Assembly (NCBI GenBank): GCA_965227145.1
Contig: OZ245730.1
Location: forward strand, 1,240,001 to 1,304,000
Direction of reading: 5' to 3'
Length of the DNA: 64,000 nt
DNA from: JACKAQ01 sp965227145
GTDB lineage: Bacteria > Calditrichota > Calditrichia > RBG-13-44-9 > J075
Below the pieces are notes generated by a model. That model worked only from the letters and a program-made list of their open reading frames with translations. It ran no database searches and was not told the origin of the DNA. Every line of letters starts with the position of its first letter. Position 1 is the first letter of the stretch. The position numbers and the translations under genes were made by a program. Positions 55,952 through 64,000 of this stretch are shown piece by piece.

Positions 55952-56161
55952 ATTTTCAAAAACGTCAACTTTGAACTGCGTTTCATGAGGTTTGAATTTC
56001 AAAACATGAGGTTTGATGTCAAAAAAACTTACTTTGATGTCAAAAAAACTTACTTTGAACGGCGAAAAACGAGGTTTGAGTTTTGAAATGCCAGGTTTGG
56101 TGTCAAAAAAACTTACTTTGAACGGCAAAAAATGAGGTTTGAGTTTTGAAATGCCAGGTTT
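55952..56161. repeat. 63-bp tandem repeats with a 21-bp partial unit
   Basis: Two nearly identical 63-bp units (56099-56161, 56036-56098), a 21-bp duplicated fragment (56015-56035) and a more divergent third unit (55952-56014). On the minus strand, unit sequence includes AAACCTGGCATTTCAAAACT and AAAGTAAGTTTTTTTGAC. All units stay in one open frame on the minus strand (KPGISKLKPRF...FKVSFFDI), which may reflect unit length divisible by three rather than coding. Confidence 0.75.
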
Positions 56162-56420
56162 GACCCCCAAAATGCCGGATTTACCGTCGATATCTGCGAC
56201 TAACTGAATAAATTTTCCGTATTTACTACCGGGTTCGATCAATAAAAACGTTCGGGAAGGTTCTGAAATATGATTGATGCAACTTGTCTGCCAGATTCCG
56301 GGATCTATAAATTACCGCAGCATTTGTCATTTACGCTGGATACAGTTGCGGCGTTCGTCTGGCAAAAGTGCAATATATTCAACTGCTTTATTATATACGG
56401 CAAACAACTTTTTAACAAAA

Positions 56421-56444
56421 AAAGACTGCGGAAAAGCAGTCTTT
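56421..56444 (-). terminator. Intrinsic terminator (both strands possible)
   Basis: A 9-bp stem AAAGACTGC/GCAGTCTTT with a 6-base loop is flanked by A and T tracts. On the minus strand it follows the GH30 gene by about 30 bp. Confidence 0.85.
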
Positions 56445-56473
56445 TTTTTGTTCACTAATGATCTTCAATACAA

Positions 56474-57934
56474 TCAATACACCAGCGTTTGAATAGCATG
56501 CGGCAGTATTTCCGTTGATGTTTGTTTGCTGCCCACAATCAGTTTGTAGGTGATGGGTAAATCGCTTTGGTTGAGCACAACGGTTGCCATTGTGCCGTCC
56601 GTATTCAGGAAAGAGGTTGCCAGCAAATGGCTGCGGCTGGGCGCGGTGCTCACCCGTTTGGCATCGGGACGGATAAATTTGGAGAAATGCCCGATGTAAT
56701 AATACGACAGCGTATAAAACAGTTCGCCGGTGTTTACATCGGCGTGCATCGGCGCGAAACAGAAGTTTTCGACGTGATTGGGACCGCCGCGCTGGTCGAG
56801 CAAAATGTTCCAGTCTGTCCACCCGACGGTGCCGTGGTTAAAATCGTTGATCATCGAAATGCCGTAGCGCTCCGCATTTTTTACGGACATGTAATTATCA
56901 GGGATAAACCGTTCCGCACAGCCTTCAGTGAACAGAAGGTTTTTGGTCGGATAAGCTTCTTTCACCAAACCAAGATTGGTGAACATCGGATCGCCGCCGG
57001 CCCAGGTTTCGTACCAGTGAAAACCGATGCCCCAGGCAAATTTCGCTGCATCGGGATCGCCGAAAATGGTGTTGGCCCGGTGATTGATCAAATCGCGGTT
57101 GTGATCCCAGACCACAATTTTCTTGTTTTTCAACCCGGCTTTTTGCAGGGTGGGTCCGAGGTGTTTTTTGAGAAAATCGCGCTCTTCCTCGGCAGTGTAA
57201 ATGCAGGATTCCCAACGCTGAACGGCCATCGGCTCGTTTTGAATCGTCAGTCCCCAAATCGGGATGCCGGCGGCTTCATACGCATGAATAAATTTGACGT
57301 AATAATTTGCCCACGACTGGTAATATTCCGGCAGGAGTTTTCCGCCGCGCAGCATATCGTTATTGTCTTTCATGAACGCGGGCGGGCTCCACGGGCTGGC
57401 ATACATCAACAGCTTTCCGCCGGCGGCTTTGATCGCCCGTTTGATCATGGGAATCCGGTATTGCATATCGTGTTCAATGCTGAAGGTTTGCAAATCTTTG
57501 TCGCCGTCCGCGATATAGGTGAAGCTGCCGCTGCTGAAATCGCAGCTATGGATGGACGTCCGGGCGAGGGTGTAACCGATCCCTTTTTCGGGATCGTAAT
57601 ATGCTTCGAGCAGTTCCTGCTGCTTCGCTTCGGACAGGGTTGCGAATACTTCTGCGGAGGCGTCGGTTATCGCGCCGCCGATACCCAAAAATGTCTGGAA
57701 TTGTTCATCGGGATTGACAAACACCGCCACTTCGTTTTCAAATGGCTGGCTGGCATCCTCAAATGACAGAGTGGCGGTGGGGCTTATCCGCATCTCCGTT
57801 TCCGCTGCGGTCGTGAACACCTGAACCGTTTTGCCTGCCGGTGAATATTCGACGGTATCGGACATGATGCCGCTTTTTTCCACACAGGCAACGGTGATCA
57901 ATGCCGCTATCAACAAAAGTAATGCTTTTTTCAT
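56474..57934 (-). CDS. Glycoside hydrolase family 30 lipoprotein
   Basis: 486 residues, lipobox ITVAC (Cys near residue 17). The GH30 TIM barrel is clear: QTFLGIGGAITDASAEVFATL, GYTLARTSIHSCDFSSGSF, SPWSPPAFMKDN, the acid/base Glu in LTIQNEPMAVQRWESC and the nucleophile Glu in LLFTEGCAERF. The side beta-sandwich closes the protein (LLATSFLNTDGTMATVVLNQ). The family includes glucosylceramidases and endo-beta-1,6-glucanases. With a GH128-like and a GH5 gene next to it, a beta-glucanase role outside the cell is likely. GAGG site before the ATG. Confidence 0.93.
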   Translation of the reverse strand: MKKALLLLIAALITVACVEKSGIMSDTVEYSPAGKTVQVFTTAAETEMRISPTATLSFEDASQPFENEVAVFVNPDEQFQTFLGIGGAITDASAEVFATLSEAKQQELLEAYYDPEKGIGYTLARTSIHSCDFSSGSFTYIADGDKDLQTFSIEHDMQYRIPMIKRAIKAAGGKLLMYASPWSPPAFMKDNNDMLRGGKLLPEYYQSWANYYVKFIHAYEAAGIPIWGLTIQNEPMAVQRWESCIYTAEEERDFLKKHLGPTLQKAGLKNKKIVVWDHNRDLINHRANTIFGDPDAAKFAWGIGFHWYETWAGGDPMFTNLGLVKEAYPTKNLLFTEGCAERFIPDNYMSVKNAERYGISMINDFNHGTVGWTDWNILLDQRGGPNHVENFCFAPMHADVNTGELFYTLSYYYIGHFSKFIRPDAKRVSTAPSRSHLLATSFLNTDGTMATVVLNQSDLPITYKLIVGSKQTSTEILPHAIQTLVY

Positions 57935-58082
57935 TATACGCCTCGTAATCTGATTTCAGGGAATTTTATGTTTAGCACAATTTGGTTTTTCTTTTCCGGT
58001 ATTGGTCAAATTTGCGTGATTGGTATGGGTTAATAAATAGTCGTATTGTAACTGGACCAATAGTGTTGTTGAAAGCACGGGG

Positions 58083-58149
58083 ATTCCTGCCTTCGCAGGA
58101 ATGACACCTTTCTTTTGTGGTTGTCACCCCTGCGAAGGCAGGGGTCTCC
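58083..58149. repeat. Dispersed hairpin repeat, ATTCCTGC family, copy 3 (doublet)
   Basis: ATTCCTGC, CTTC, GCAGGAAT at 58083-58102 is followed 18-25 bases later by a second hairpin CCCCTGC, GAAG, GCAGGGG (about 58127-58144) in the 294-bp gap between two glycoside hydrolase genes. Both are followed or preceded by TGTCA/TGACA, so they are head-to-head copies. Confidence 0.7.
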
Positions 58150-58228
58150 TGATATTTTTACAGTTTTACATACAATTCGTAATTCGCATAAATAATTCTA
58201 TATATCCCCTCACAACCATTACCTGTTT

Positions 58229-59122
58229 TTAATACGGCAGACTGAGATACAAATTGCCGAGATCGTTCAATTCGCCCGGCGATGGGTTGAACAGATTGGT
58301 GAAGCGATCTTCCGCACCGCGTCCGATAAACCAGGCATAGCGAAATACATCCGAACGGCTTTCGCAAACCGCGACCATTTGCTGCATTTGCTCGGCCATT
58401 TTTTCGTACGAATTGATTTGCGAATTCCAGTTGGCCATCTCCGTGATCCAGATTTTTTTGCCATATTTTTGCAGCCGGTCGAGCTGTGCCGCTAATCCGT
58501 AATCATACCAGTGAAATGCCAGATAATCAATTTTCGGATCGCGTCCGCCGTTGGCTGCGCGGTATTCTGCGTAAAATGCGTCCAGCCAAACCACCGGATC
58601 GGAGAATCCGCTGAGCGTTCCCCAGGTCATCGCCGGACCGACCAGCGCAACCGTGCGGTTTTGGGCAGCCAACTCGCTGATCACCTGCTCATATTTTACC
58701 CATTCCGCAGCAGCCACATCCGGCGTCAGGTTTGCCTGATCGGTTAAGTTCGGTTCGTTTAACACCAACAGATATTCGATTTCCGGATGGCTCAAAATGA
58801 AGTTTTTCAACTGGGTGTAATCTGCGGAAGCATTCCTGCCCCAAAGCATCGGGATAAATTTCATCTGATACGTTTCGTGATAATCCGCCGGTGCCGTTGT
58901 GCTAAAATACCAGTTATACCACCAACTGATGCCGCTTTTCAGCGCCTCAAGATCTGCCGGTTGGGTGAGATTGTATGCCAGACCGCGTTTGGCGCTTTTT
59001 TCAATTTGCGCCGGCGGGTCGGATTGCGTTGGTGGATCCTTTTTGCCGCATCCGCTGGTTATCAAAATCAACATCGGGATTAGCAAAATTGTGTGGCGAA
59101 TACAGCTGCGACAGCGAAGCAT
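58229..59122 (-). CDS. GH128-like glycosyl hydrolase lipoprotein
   Basis: 297 residues, lipobox ITSGC (Cys near residue 25). The core matches the glycosyl-hydrolase catalytic-core family of GH128: KRGLAYNL, GISWWYNWYFS, FIPMLWGRN, the acid/base Glu in YLLVLNEPNLTDQANLTP, YLAFHWYDYG and the nucleophile Glu in IWITEMANW. Known members cleave beta-1,3-glucans. AAGGAAG lies 7 bases before the ATG. It starts 17 bp after the GH5 gene, in one operon. Confidence 0.9.
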   Translation of the reverse strand: MLRCRSCIRHTILLIPMLILITSGCGKKDPPTQSDPPAQIEKSAKRGLAYNLTQPADLEALKSGISWWYNWYFSTTAPADYHETYQMKFIPMLWGRNASADYTQLKNFILSHPEIEYLLVLNEPNLTDQANLTPDVAAAEWVKYEQVISELAAQNRTVALVGPAMTWGTLSGFSDPVVWLDAFYAEYRAANGGRDPKIDYLAFHWYDYGLAAQLDRLQKYGKKIWITEMANWNSQINSYEKMAEQMQQMVAVCESRSDVFRYAWFIGRGAEDRFTNLFNPSPGELNDLGNLYLSLPY

Positions 59123-59139
59123 AGAGCACTTCCTTTACA

Positions 59140-60414
59140 TTATGGCGTTTGGATAAGCATCGGATTGGAATACATATCCGGTTGATCGCTGATTTTGTAA
59201 ATCACGCGATAGTATTGGTTACCGCTGCCGGCTGCGGTGTCGCGATAGTCAGTTGCGGCAGCATCGAGCCGGGCAATTTCGGCAAAATCCGATATGCCGG
59301 ATTTGCGTTCAACAATAATCTGGCTGATAGCTGTGGAGCGGTTTTGCCATTGCAGATACACCGTTGCGTTGCCCAGATAGGTTGCTTCGGTCAACACCGG
59401 ACCGTTCGGATGCCCGTAAATCAGGATATCTTTTACCTCCGACCAGGTCCGGTTTGTCCGGTCGTAAATCCCGAAATCGCCGCCATCGTCCCATGCCATA
59501 AAGGCAATGCCGTTGGCCAGCGCCTGCTCAACGTATGTGTAATAATGCATCATGCGGGAGTTGTAATCGCAATTGCGAACCGCGCCAAATTCGCTGATCA
59601 TCGCGGGAATATTTTTGGCATTCGACCAGTTTGCCACGCTTGCAAATTGTCCTTTTACGGCTGCGATATCGTCAAAACTTCCCCAAAAACCGTTGGCTTC
59701 ACCGGCAAAATTCCAGGGATCGTAGGAGTGATAATAGCCCATCAAGTAATCGTCATCGGGAACGGCTGCGGTCAGCAGCTGAGCGGCACCCGCCCATTCG
59801 TGCCCGCCGAAAATGACAATCCGCTGCGGGTTTTCCGCGCGAATAATCGCGAGGATGTTGCCGTTCAACTCATTGAGTTGCGCCTGGGTCATGCCGTGCG
59901 GTTCGTTGATCATTTCAAATAGTAATTTGGGCGATTTATCTTTGAAGCGATCGGCAACCTGCTGCCAGATGCTCTCGAACCGCGCCAGCGTATCGGCGTT
60001 GGCGTAGTTGTTCACCAGCCACCATTCGTGATGCGCGTTGAGAATAATATACAGGTCACGCGCCAGTCCCCAATCCACCACTTGCTCAACGCGATCCAGC
60101 CAATCTGCATCAATCGCATACGGTGCGGTAGTTGCCGCATGTTTTTCCCAACGAACGGGAACGCGAACACATGTAAATCCGGCGGATTTGTAATCATCAA
60201 AATAAACTTCTTCCAACGGGCCGTTATTCCAACCGCCTTCTGTTGGCGGTTCCAGCGTGTTGCCAATGTTGATGCCGCGCATCATTTTCCCGATCACAAC
60301 TTGCGGGGTTTCGAACACTGCCGGGGGATTATTTTGGGGTTCCGTTGCTGATTTTTCTGAACAACTAACGATAAGCATTAAACAAAGGAAGAAATTACTG
60401 AGTGCGAATTTCAC
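59140..60414 (-). CDS. Glycoside hydrolase family 5 lipoprotein with C-terminal Fn3-like domain
   Basis: 424 residues, GTG start with AAGGTGAT upstream, lipobox LIVSC (Cys near residue 18). The TIM barrel shows MRGINIGNTLEPP, CVRVPVRWEKH, the acid/base Glu in LFEMINEPHGM, YYHSYDPWNF, the nucleophile Glu in MISEFGAVRN and MAWDDGGDFGIYD. The last 85 residues form a fibronectin-III-like domain (ATVYLQWQNRSTAISQIIVER). GH5 includes endo-beta-1,4- and exo-beta-1,3-glucanases. First gene of the glucanase operon. Confidence 0.93.
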   Translation of the reverse strand: MKFALSNFFLCLMLIVSCSEKSATEPQNNPPAVFETPQVVIGKMMRGINIGNTLEPPTEGGWNNGPLEEVYFDDYKSAGFTCVRVPVRWEKHAATTAPYAIDADWLDRVEQVVDWGLARDLYIILNAHHEWWLVNNYANADTLARFESIWQQVADRFKDKSPKLLFEMINEPHGMTQAQLNELNGNILAIIRAENPQRIVIFGGHEWAGAAQLLTAAVPDDDYLMGYYHSYDPWNFAGEANGFWGSFDDIAAVKGQFASVANWSNAKNIPAMISEFGAVRNCDYNSRMMHYYTYVEQALANGIAFMAWDDGGDFGIYDRTNRTWSEVKDILIYGHPNGPVLTEATYLGNATVYLQWQNRSTAISQIIVERKSGISDFAEIARLDAAATDYRDTAAGSGNQYYRVIYKISDQPDMYSNPMLIQTP

Positions 60415-60617
60415 GATGTATCACCTTTTTTTATAAGGTTTCGGGTATAATTTGGATACCATAGTTGATACATCAGTATTTGTTCAAAAATTATACCAAC
60501 GGGAAACAATCGCTAAATGATCTATTCGGGTAGGTTAGCAGTGGTGATTGGTTGTGAAAAAGTTATTAATTTGATAGTGATTATTATTTTAATAACAATT
60601 TGATTTGAGTAAAAAAA

Positions 60618-60643
60618 AACGTCTGCCGTAACGGACAGACGTT
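60618..60643 (-). terminator. Intrinsic terminator of the aquaporin gene
   Basis: An 8-bp stem AACGTCTG/CAGACGTT with a loop that can itself pair (CCG/CGG). On the minus strand it is followed by nine T. It closely resembles the terminator at 61564-61593. Confidence 0.88.
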
Positions 60644-60676
60644 TTAATACTAAATCAATTTGCTCAGGCAAATTTT

Positions 60677-61366
60677 CTAATCGTTATCATTTCCGATGAA
60701 GCGATAAATTACCGCACCCAAAACACCGCCAATAATTGGTGCAACCCAAAACAACCACAGTTGTGAAAGTGCCCAACCGCCCGCGAAAACGGCAACGCCG
60801 GTGCTCCGTGCCGGATTTACCGATGTGTTGGTAACCGGAATGCTGATCAAGTGAATCAGCGTCAGGCAAAGCCCGATGGCAATCGGTGCAAATCCTTTGG
60901 GCGCCCGTTTGTCCGTAGCACCGAGGATGACAAATAGAAACATCATCGTCATTACGACTTCGGTGACTAATGCTGCCAGCATGCTGTATCCGCCCGGCGA
61001 GTGGCTGCCGTAACCGTTAGATGCAAAACCGCCGGAAAGGCTGAAGCCGGTTTGCCCGCTGGCAATCACATACAAAACACCGCCGGCAGCAATTGCGCCG
61101 GCTACCTGGGCAATTATATAGGGCGGTAAATCCTTTGCATCGAAGCGACCGCCAGCCCAAAGCCCGATCGAAACCGCCGGATTCAGGTGGCAGCCGGAAA
61201 TATGCCCGATGGCGAAAGCCATTGTCAGCACGGTTAAACCAAATGCGAACGATACACCGAGCAAGCCGATCCCAACATTCGGAAACGCCGCGGCTAACAC
61301 TGCGCTGCCGCAACCGCCAAGTACCAGCCAGAACGTCCCGATAAACTCTGCACCATACTTTTTCAT
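60677..61366 (-). CDS. aqpZ: Aquaporin Z-like water channel
   Basis: 229 residues from the ATG at 61366 (GGAG 6 bases upstream). Six membrane helices and both NPA loops are present: HLNPAVSIGLWAGG and VNPARSTGVAVFAGG. The filter residues expected of a water-selective channel are compatible (Phe in helix 2 region, His in LIHLISIPVTN, Arg after the second NPA). The start AEFIGTFWLVLGGCGSAVLA is typical. Monocistronic. Confidence 0.95.
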   Translation of the reverse strand: MKKYGAEFIGTFWLVLGGCGSAVLAAAFPNVGIGLLGVSFAFGLTVLTMAFAIGHISGCHLNPAVSIGLWAGGRFDAKDLPPYIIAQVAGAIAAGGVLYVIASGQTGFSLSGGFASNGYGSHSPGGYSMLAALVTEVVMTMMFLFVILGATDKRAPKGFAPIAIGLCLTLIHLISIPVTNTSVNPARSTGVAVFAGGWALSQLWLFWVAPIIGGVLGAVIYRFIGNDND

Positions 61367-61563
61367 AAATTTCTCCAAAAATGGGTTGATAATGAATAAA
61401 GCAAATAACTGTATTTATCTGACGTGCAGAATATACCACATTATTGCATAAGTTCAATACCTGTCGCTATGATTTTTTGATTAAAAAATAATTGAATTCA
61501 GCAGCGGTGTTGCTACAAAAGATACGACAGTATTGCCAAATGGATTATTTCCTGAAATAAAAA

Positions 61564-61593
61564 AAATCGCCTGCCGTTGCCGACAGACGATTG
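61564..61593 (-). terminator. Intrinsic terminator of the porin/binding-protein operon
   Basis: On the minus strand AATCGTCTG pairs with CAGGCGATT (one G-T pair) around a partly paired loop, followed by a T tract. It ends the operon 50 bp after the last stop. Confidence 0.85.
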
Positions 61594-61643
61594 AAATCCG
61601 GAATATCCCTTCCGATGAATCCATCCATGTTTAAAAAATGGTG

Positions 61644-62105
61644 TTATTTGGGTTGGATAGTGAGTGTTTTCAACCCGTCCGGCAATTCCTCAATTTCGCT
61701 GTTCCAGGCAAAGCCGATTGCACCGGTGTGTTCTGCAATATAATTCAACAGTTCATCCAGCGATTCAAATTCTTTGGGGCGCTCGCCGCCTTTGGAGAAA
61801 ACCGCTTTCACCCAATACGACTTGAACCGGTTGGCCGAAAGCCCGATGTATTGATCCAAAAATTCATTTTTGACTTCGTCATCATGGCGAATGGTGGGTA
61901 AAATATGGATGCTGTCCCGGTTTTTCATTTTCCCCAGATATACATTTTTGATGTCTTTTGCGGTCATTTCATTCCAGATGGGTGCTTCCGAATTAACGAT
62001 AAACACCAACGTTTTTTCGCCGGTTTCGCCGGCCGGTTTTTCCTGTGCGAAGCATAGCGACGCAAAAAGACACAATAGGGTCGCAGGTATAAATAGTTTA
62101 TTCAT
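61644..62105 (-). CDS. Small PstS-like periplasmic substrate-binding protein
   Basis: 153 residues, half the length of PstS, with a signal peptide ending near residue 20 (CFAQ). LVFIVNSEAPIWNEMTAKDIKNVYLGK, ILPTIRHDDEVKNEFLDQYIG, SYWVKAVFSKGGERP and HTGAIGFAW match the short phosphate-ABC-type binding proteins that are found without an ABC transporter. It is the last gene of an operon with a porin-like gene. AGGAG lies 6 bases before the ATG. A role in anion capture or sensing is inference. Confidence 0.85.
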   Translation of the reverse strand: MNKLFIPATLLCLFASLCFAQEKPAGETGEKTLVFIVNSEAPIWNEMTAKDIKNVYLGKMKNRDSIHILPTIRHDDEVKNEFLDQYIGLSANRFKSYWVKAVFSKGGERPKEFESLDELLNYIAEHTGAIGFAWNSEIEELPDGLKTLTIQPK

Positions 62106-62157
62106 TATTGGCTCCTGTTAAAAGGCTGATCGTCCTAATCATTTGTTTTTCAATCAT

Positions 62158-63258
62158 TTAAAATACCACTGCCCACTGCGTCCCGATAATTAAAAAACTA
62201 TCGTTATCACCAAATTGTTGGGAAATGGCTTCCAGTTTGATTGAACTTTGGGTGGAAATATTAAACCGCACACCGCCGGTAATCCGCCGGACATTTTCCG
62301 TGCCGATAAGCGTGTTGCCGTAAGGGTCGCCCATTTCAGGAGCCAGTTCTTCGATACGGGCATACGGGCGAATTTTTTCCTGGAATTCATATGCTGCCTG
62401 CGCAAAATAACCTGTGGAATTGTAGCCGGGTTTTGCGGCATCGAGCATATCTTTGCTGTTGACGTTATAATATTCAGCAAGAATTTGCACCGGTAAAATA
62501 TCATAAAACAAATGCGCGCCAAAAATATTTTGATCGAGATCGATTACCGGAGATTCGGAAAGCTCGCTAAATCCGTTCACTTTGCCGCGATAAAACGATC
62601 CCCCAATGCCCAAACCACCCAAAAATGCCGGTTCCAGATTCAGTTTTCCGAACAGGATTTTGTTCGGGTTGTCATCTTCGTTCAAATTGAGCGCCAGCTC
62701 ACCGTGATCCGCATCGATTTGCTGTCCGTTGGCAACACCGATGGTGTAATCCATTACACCGGCGTTTCCGGCAGTGAAACCGCGCAGCCACATTCCAACA
62801 TTATGCGCCGGCACCAATCCGCCTTCATCTTCAAATTCCAGAATCAGCGGCCGGTTGATGGTAGATTCCAACTGTCGCCCGTGGTGAAACGTGTTGCCAT
62901 AATAGCCCAACGGCGAGTGACCCCGACCGACTTCGACCGTTAGTAAATCGATAAAAGTGTAGCTGATCAGCAAACGCTCCAGATCAACTTCCAGCTCACC
63001 GCCCGGTGCTTCAAATACCAATTCCGCCAACACTTCGATGCGGTTATCGATATTATATGACGTAAACAAATCATATTGCCCCAACACAAATGCGCCGTTT
63101 TTCAATGAGCGATCGGCGTTTTCCGATGGTGAAAATTGGTAAGAAATATCATAAAAATTCCACCAGTTCCACTGTGCAAAAGTGGTTCCGGTTGTGCAAA
63201 TAAGCAGGATAAAACAAAAAATCCCGCTTCGGAGTTTAGCCCCGATAGTTCCGTTCAT
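62158..63258 (-). CDS. Predicted outer-membrane porin
   Basis: 366 residues with a signal peptide ending near residue 28 (TFAQ). Regular strands with turns, such as NRIEVLAELVFEAPGGELEVDL, LLTVEVGRGHSPLGYYGNTF, GGLGIGGSFYRGKVNGF and a final SFLIIGTQWAVVF ending in Phe, indicate a 16-stranded barrel like phosphate- or general porins. AGGAGG site before the ATG. It lies between a TonB-like gene and the small PstS-like gene in one operon, which suggests anion uptake. Confidence 0.75.
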   Translation of the reverse strand: MNGTIGAKLRSGIFCFILLICTTGTTFAQWNWWNFYDISYQFSPSENADRSLKNGAFVLGQYDLFTSYNIDNRIEVLAELVFEAPGGELEVDLERLLISYTFIDLLTVEVGRGHSPLGYYGNTFHHGRQLESTINRPLILEFEDEGGLVPAHNVGMWLRGFTAGNAGVMDYTIGVANGQQIDADHGELALNLNEDDNPNKILFGKLNLEPAFLGGLGIGGSFYRGKVNGFSELSESPVIDLDQNIFGAHLFYDILPVQILAEYYNVNSKDMLDAAKPGYNSTGYFAQAAYEFQEKIRPYARIEELAPEMGDPYGNTLIGTENVRRITGGVRFNISTQSSIKLEAISQQFGDNDSFLIIGTQWAVVF

Positions 63259-63291
63259 TCGAATCCTCCTTGAAGGGATTGAGCTTGTGGG

Positions 63292-64000
63292 TTATTTGTA
63301 AACGATTTCCTCAACAGTTTTGAAGCGTGTCGGCAAGCCGTTGAAGGTGGCGGGTTTGTATCGGTATTTTAATAACGTTTCGGTTGTTAAATCGTTGAGA
63401 CGACGATATTTAGCTGGCGAAAGGATTTCCACAGTTTCCACCTGTCCGTCTGTTCCGACGGTGCAGATTGCCCGGACGCGGGAAAAACCGCCGTAATTCC
63501 AGCTGCGGGGAACTACCGGTTCAGCCTTGCGAATGAGCACCTTTTTTCCACTGTCGATCTGGCTTTCGTCAACCGAAATGAGTTCAGGTGCCGCATTCAG
63601 CGACGATATGGAATCGGAAGTTGCCGGTTTCGTATCCACCGGATTCACGGGTGTTGAAACAGGGGTATTCAGCGGTAAAATAGTGTTGTTTAAAGATGCC
63701 AATGGCTGTGAGCCTGTATCGTTTGATGCCGGATTTTCGGCTGGTTTTTCCGCCGGTAAATTTTGTTGCGGTGCGGTTTTGGTGATCAGACTGGCTGCCG
63801 GTTGTTCATTGCGGGCGACCGGTTGCGACGCTGCGTTTTGCCGGGCAATTTGCCTGCGTCGCAAAGCTTCCTCACGGATCAAATCGTCAATTTTGACAAT
63901 CTGTTCACTCGCAAATTCATCGCCGGGATAAATGGTTTGGATGTTCGCGTAATAATCTTTGGCACGTTCATAACGGCCGCGATTAAATTCGCGTTCCGCT
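63292..64000 (-). CDS. TonB C-terminal domain protein with TPR-like start, 5'-truncated
   Basis: The frame is open to the window edge, so the start lies beyond it. The visible part begins with a TPR-like helix pair (AEREFNRGRYERAKDYYANI), then a coiled, low-complexity linker rich in Ala, Pro, Asn and Thr (about 70 to 170). The C-terminus is a TonB-type domain: YGGFSRVRAICTVGTDGQVE, VEILSPAKYRRLNDLTTETL and YRYKPATFNGLPT. Such proteins transmit energy to outer-membrane receptors or span the periplasm. The first gene of the porin/binding-protein operon within the window. Confidence 0.8.
   Translation of the reverse strand, partial: AEREFNRGRYERAKDYYANIQTIYPGDEFASEQIVKIDDLIREEALRRRQIARQNAASQPVARNEQPAASLITKTAPQQNLPAEKPAENPASNDTGSQPLASLNNTILPLNTPVSTPVNPVDTKPATSDSISSLNAAPELISVDESQIDSGKKVLIRKAEPVVPRSWNYGGFSRVRAICTVGTDGQVETVEILSPAKYRRLNDLTTETLLKYRYKPATFNGLPTRFKTVEEIVYK

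Larger units (their letters stand above)
55711..56473. other. Intergenic region with a tandem repeat block
   Basis: 763 bp upstream of the NACHT-FGE gene. It holds the 63-bp tandem repeats at 55952-56161 (separate entry), a terminator for the glycoside hydrolase gene at 56421-56444, and otherwise AT-rich sequence. A weak open frame runs leftward through the repeats from a TTG at 56242, but it has no ribosome-binding site, so I do not call it a gene. Confidence 0.5.

Noticed and set aside
55847..56242. 131-residue repeat protein on the minus strand
   Set aside because: It starts at TTG without a ribosome-binding site, and its repeats follow from DNA units of 63 and 21 bp, which keep any frame open. 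I list the repeat but not a gene.
56567..57766. 399-codon open frame antisense to the GH30 gene
   Set aside because: The minus frame has intact GH30 catalytic motifs and a lipobox. The plus frame has no recognisable motif and reflects codon bias of the opposite strand.

Overview
The window looks like a contig from a Gram-negative, diderm heterotroph of the FCB superphylum, possibly Calditrichota or a neighbouring candidate phylum. Base composition is mid-range with many AT-rich intergenic stretches. Support for this placement: an Omp85 protein, many predicted outer-membrane beta-barrels and lipoproteins, a BtuG-like propeller beside a B12-type ABC importer, a serine-palmitoyltransferase/ceramide-synthase-like pair and a UbiA-type prenyltransferase. 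No rRNA or tRNA gene was seen, so the taxonomy is inference. Shine-Dalgarno sites are clear (GGAG/AGGAG), and TTG, GTG and apparently one ATT are used as starts.

Layout. 1-3.6 kb: a B12/iron-complex uptake operon (propeller, DUF1289, binding protein, ATPase, permease). 3.8-16 kb: 4-alpha-glucanotransferase, ferritin, a lytic transglycosylase, a sugar nucleotidyltransferase with a membrane hydrolase, the NfeD-FloA membrane operon, a PP2C phosphatase, an outer-membrane protein and a MoxR ATPase. 15.9-23.4 kb: a frameshifted isoaspartyl peptidase and unnamed envelope proteins. 23.4-29 kb: phosphofructokinase, the TrkH/TrkA potassium system and threonine aldolase. 29.2-32.8 kb: a large P-loop/TPR protein. 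32.9-37.9 kb: a lipid cluster (ceramide-synthase-like acyltransferase, serine palmitoyltransferase, UbiA) and threonine synthase. 38-46.2 kb: envelope proteins, including a TamA/BamA-type protein and a 1178-residue predicted barrel, with a TfoX-like gene. 46.7-49.7 kb: a sulfur-transfer cluster. 50-56 kb: RidA, DUF2867, an IS200-type transposase beside an array of palindromic repeats, and a membrane-anchored NACHT-FGE protein. 56.5-60.4 kb: three secreted glycoside hydrolases. 60.7-64 kb: aquaporin, and an operon of a phosphate-binding-like protein, a porin and a TonB-like protein cut by the window end.

The most unusual place is 46.7-49.7 kb. A MetE-like zinc methyltransferase has one in-frame TGA at codon 216, with reading frame and zinc ligands intact beyond it. 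A stem-loop at the position expected of a bacterial SECIS element follows the TGA. The neighbours are a TusA-OsmC fusion, a second TusA-like protein and a DsrE protein. This could be a selenoprotein within a sulfur/selenium-handling system, but a nonsense mutation or sequence error is the main alternative. A second candidate is the 1069-residue protein at 52.5-55.7 kb: signal peptide, membrane helix, NACHT NTPase, an array of four 12-residue repeats and a C-terminal FGE-like domain without the catalytic cysteines. Repeats are abundant from 36 kb onwards: a transposase-linked palindrome array, a 191-bp MITE and several hairpin families.
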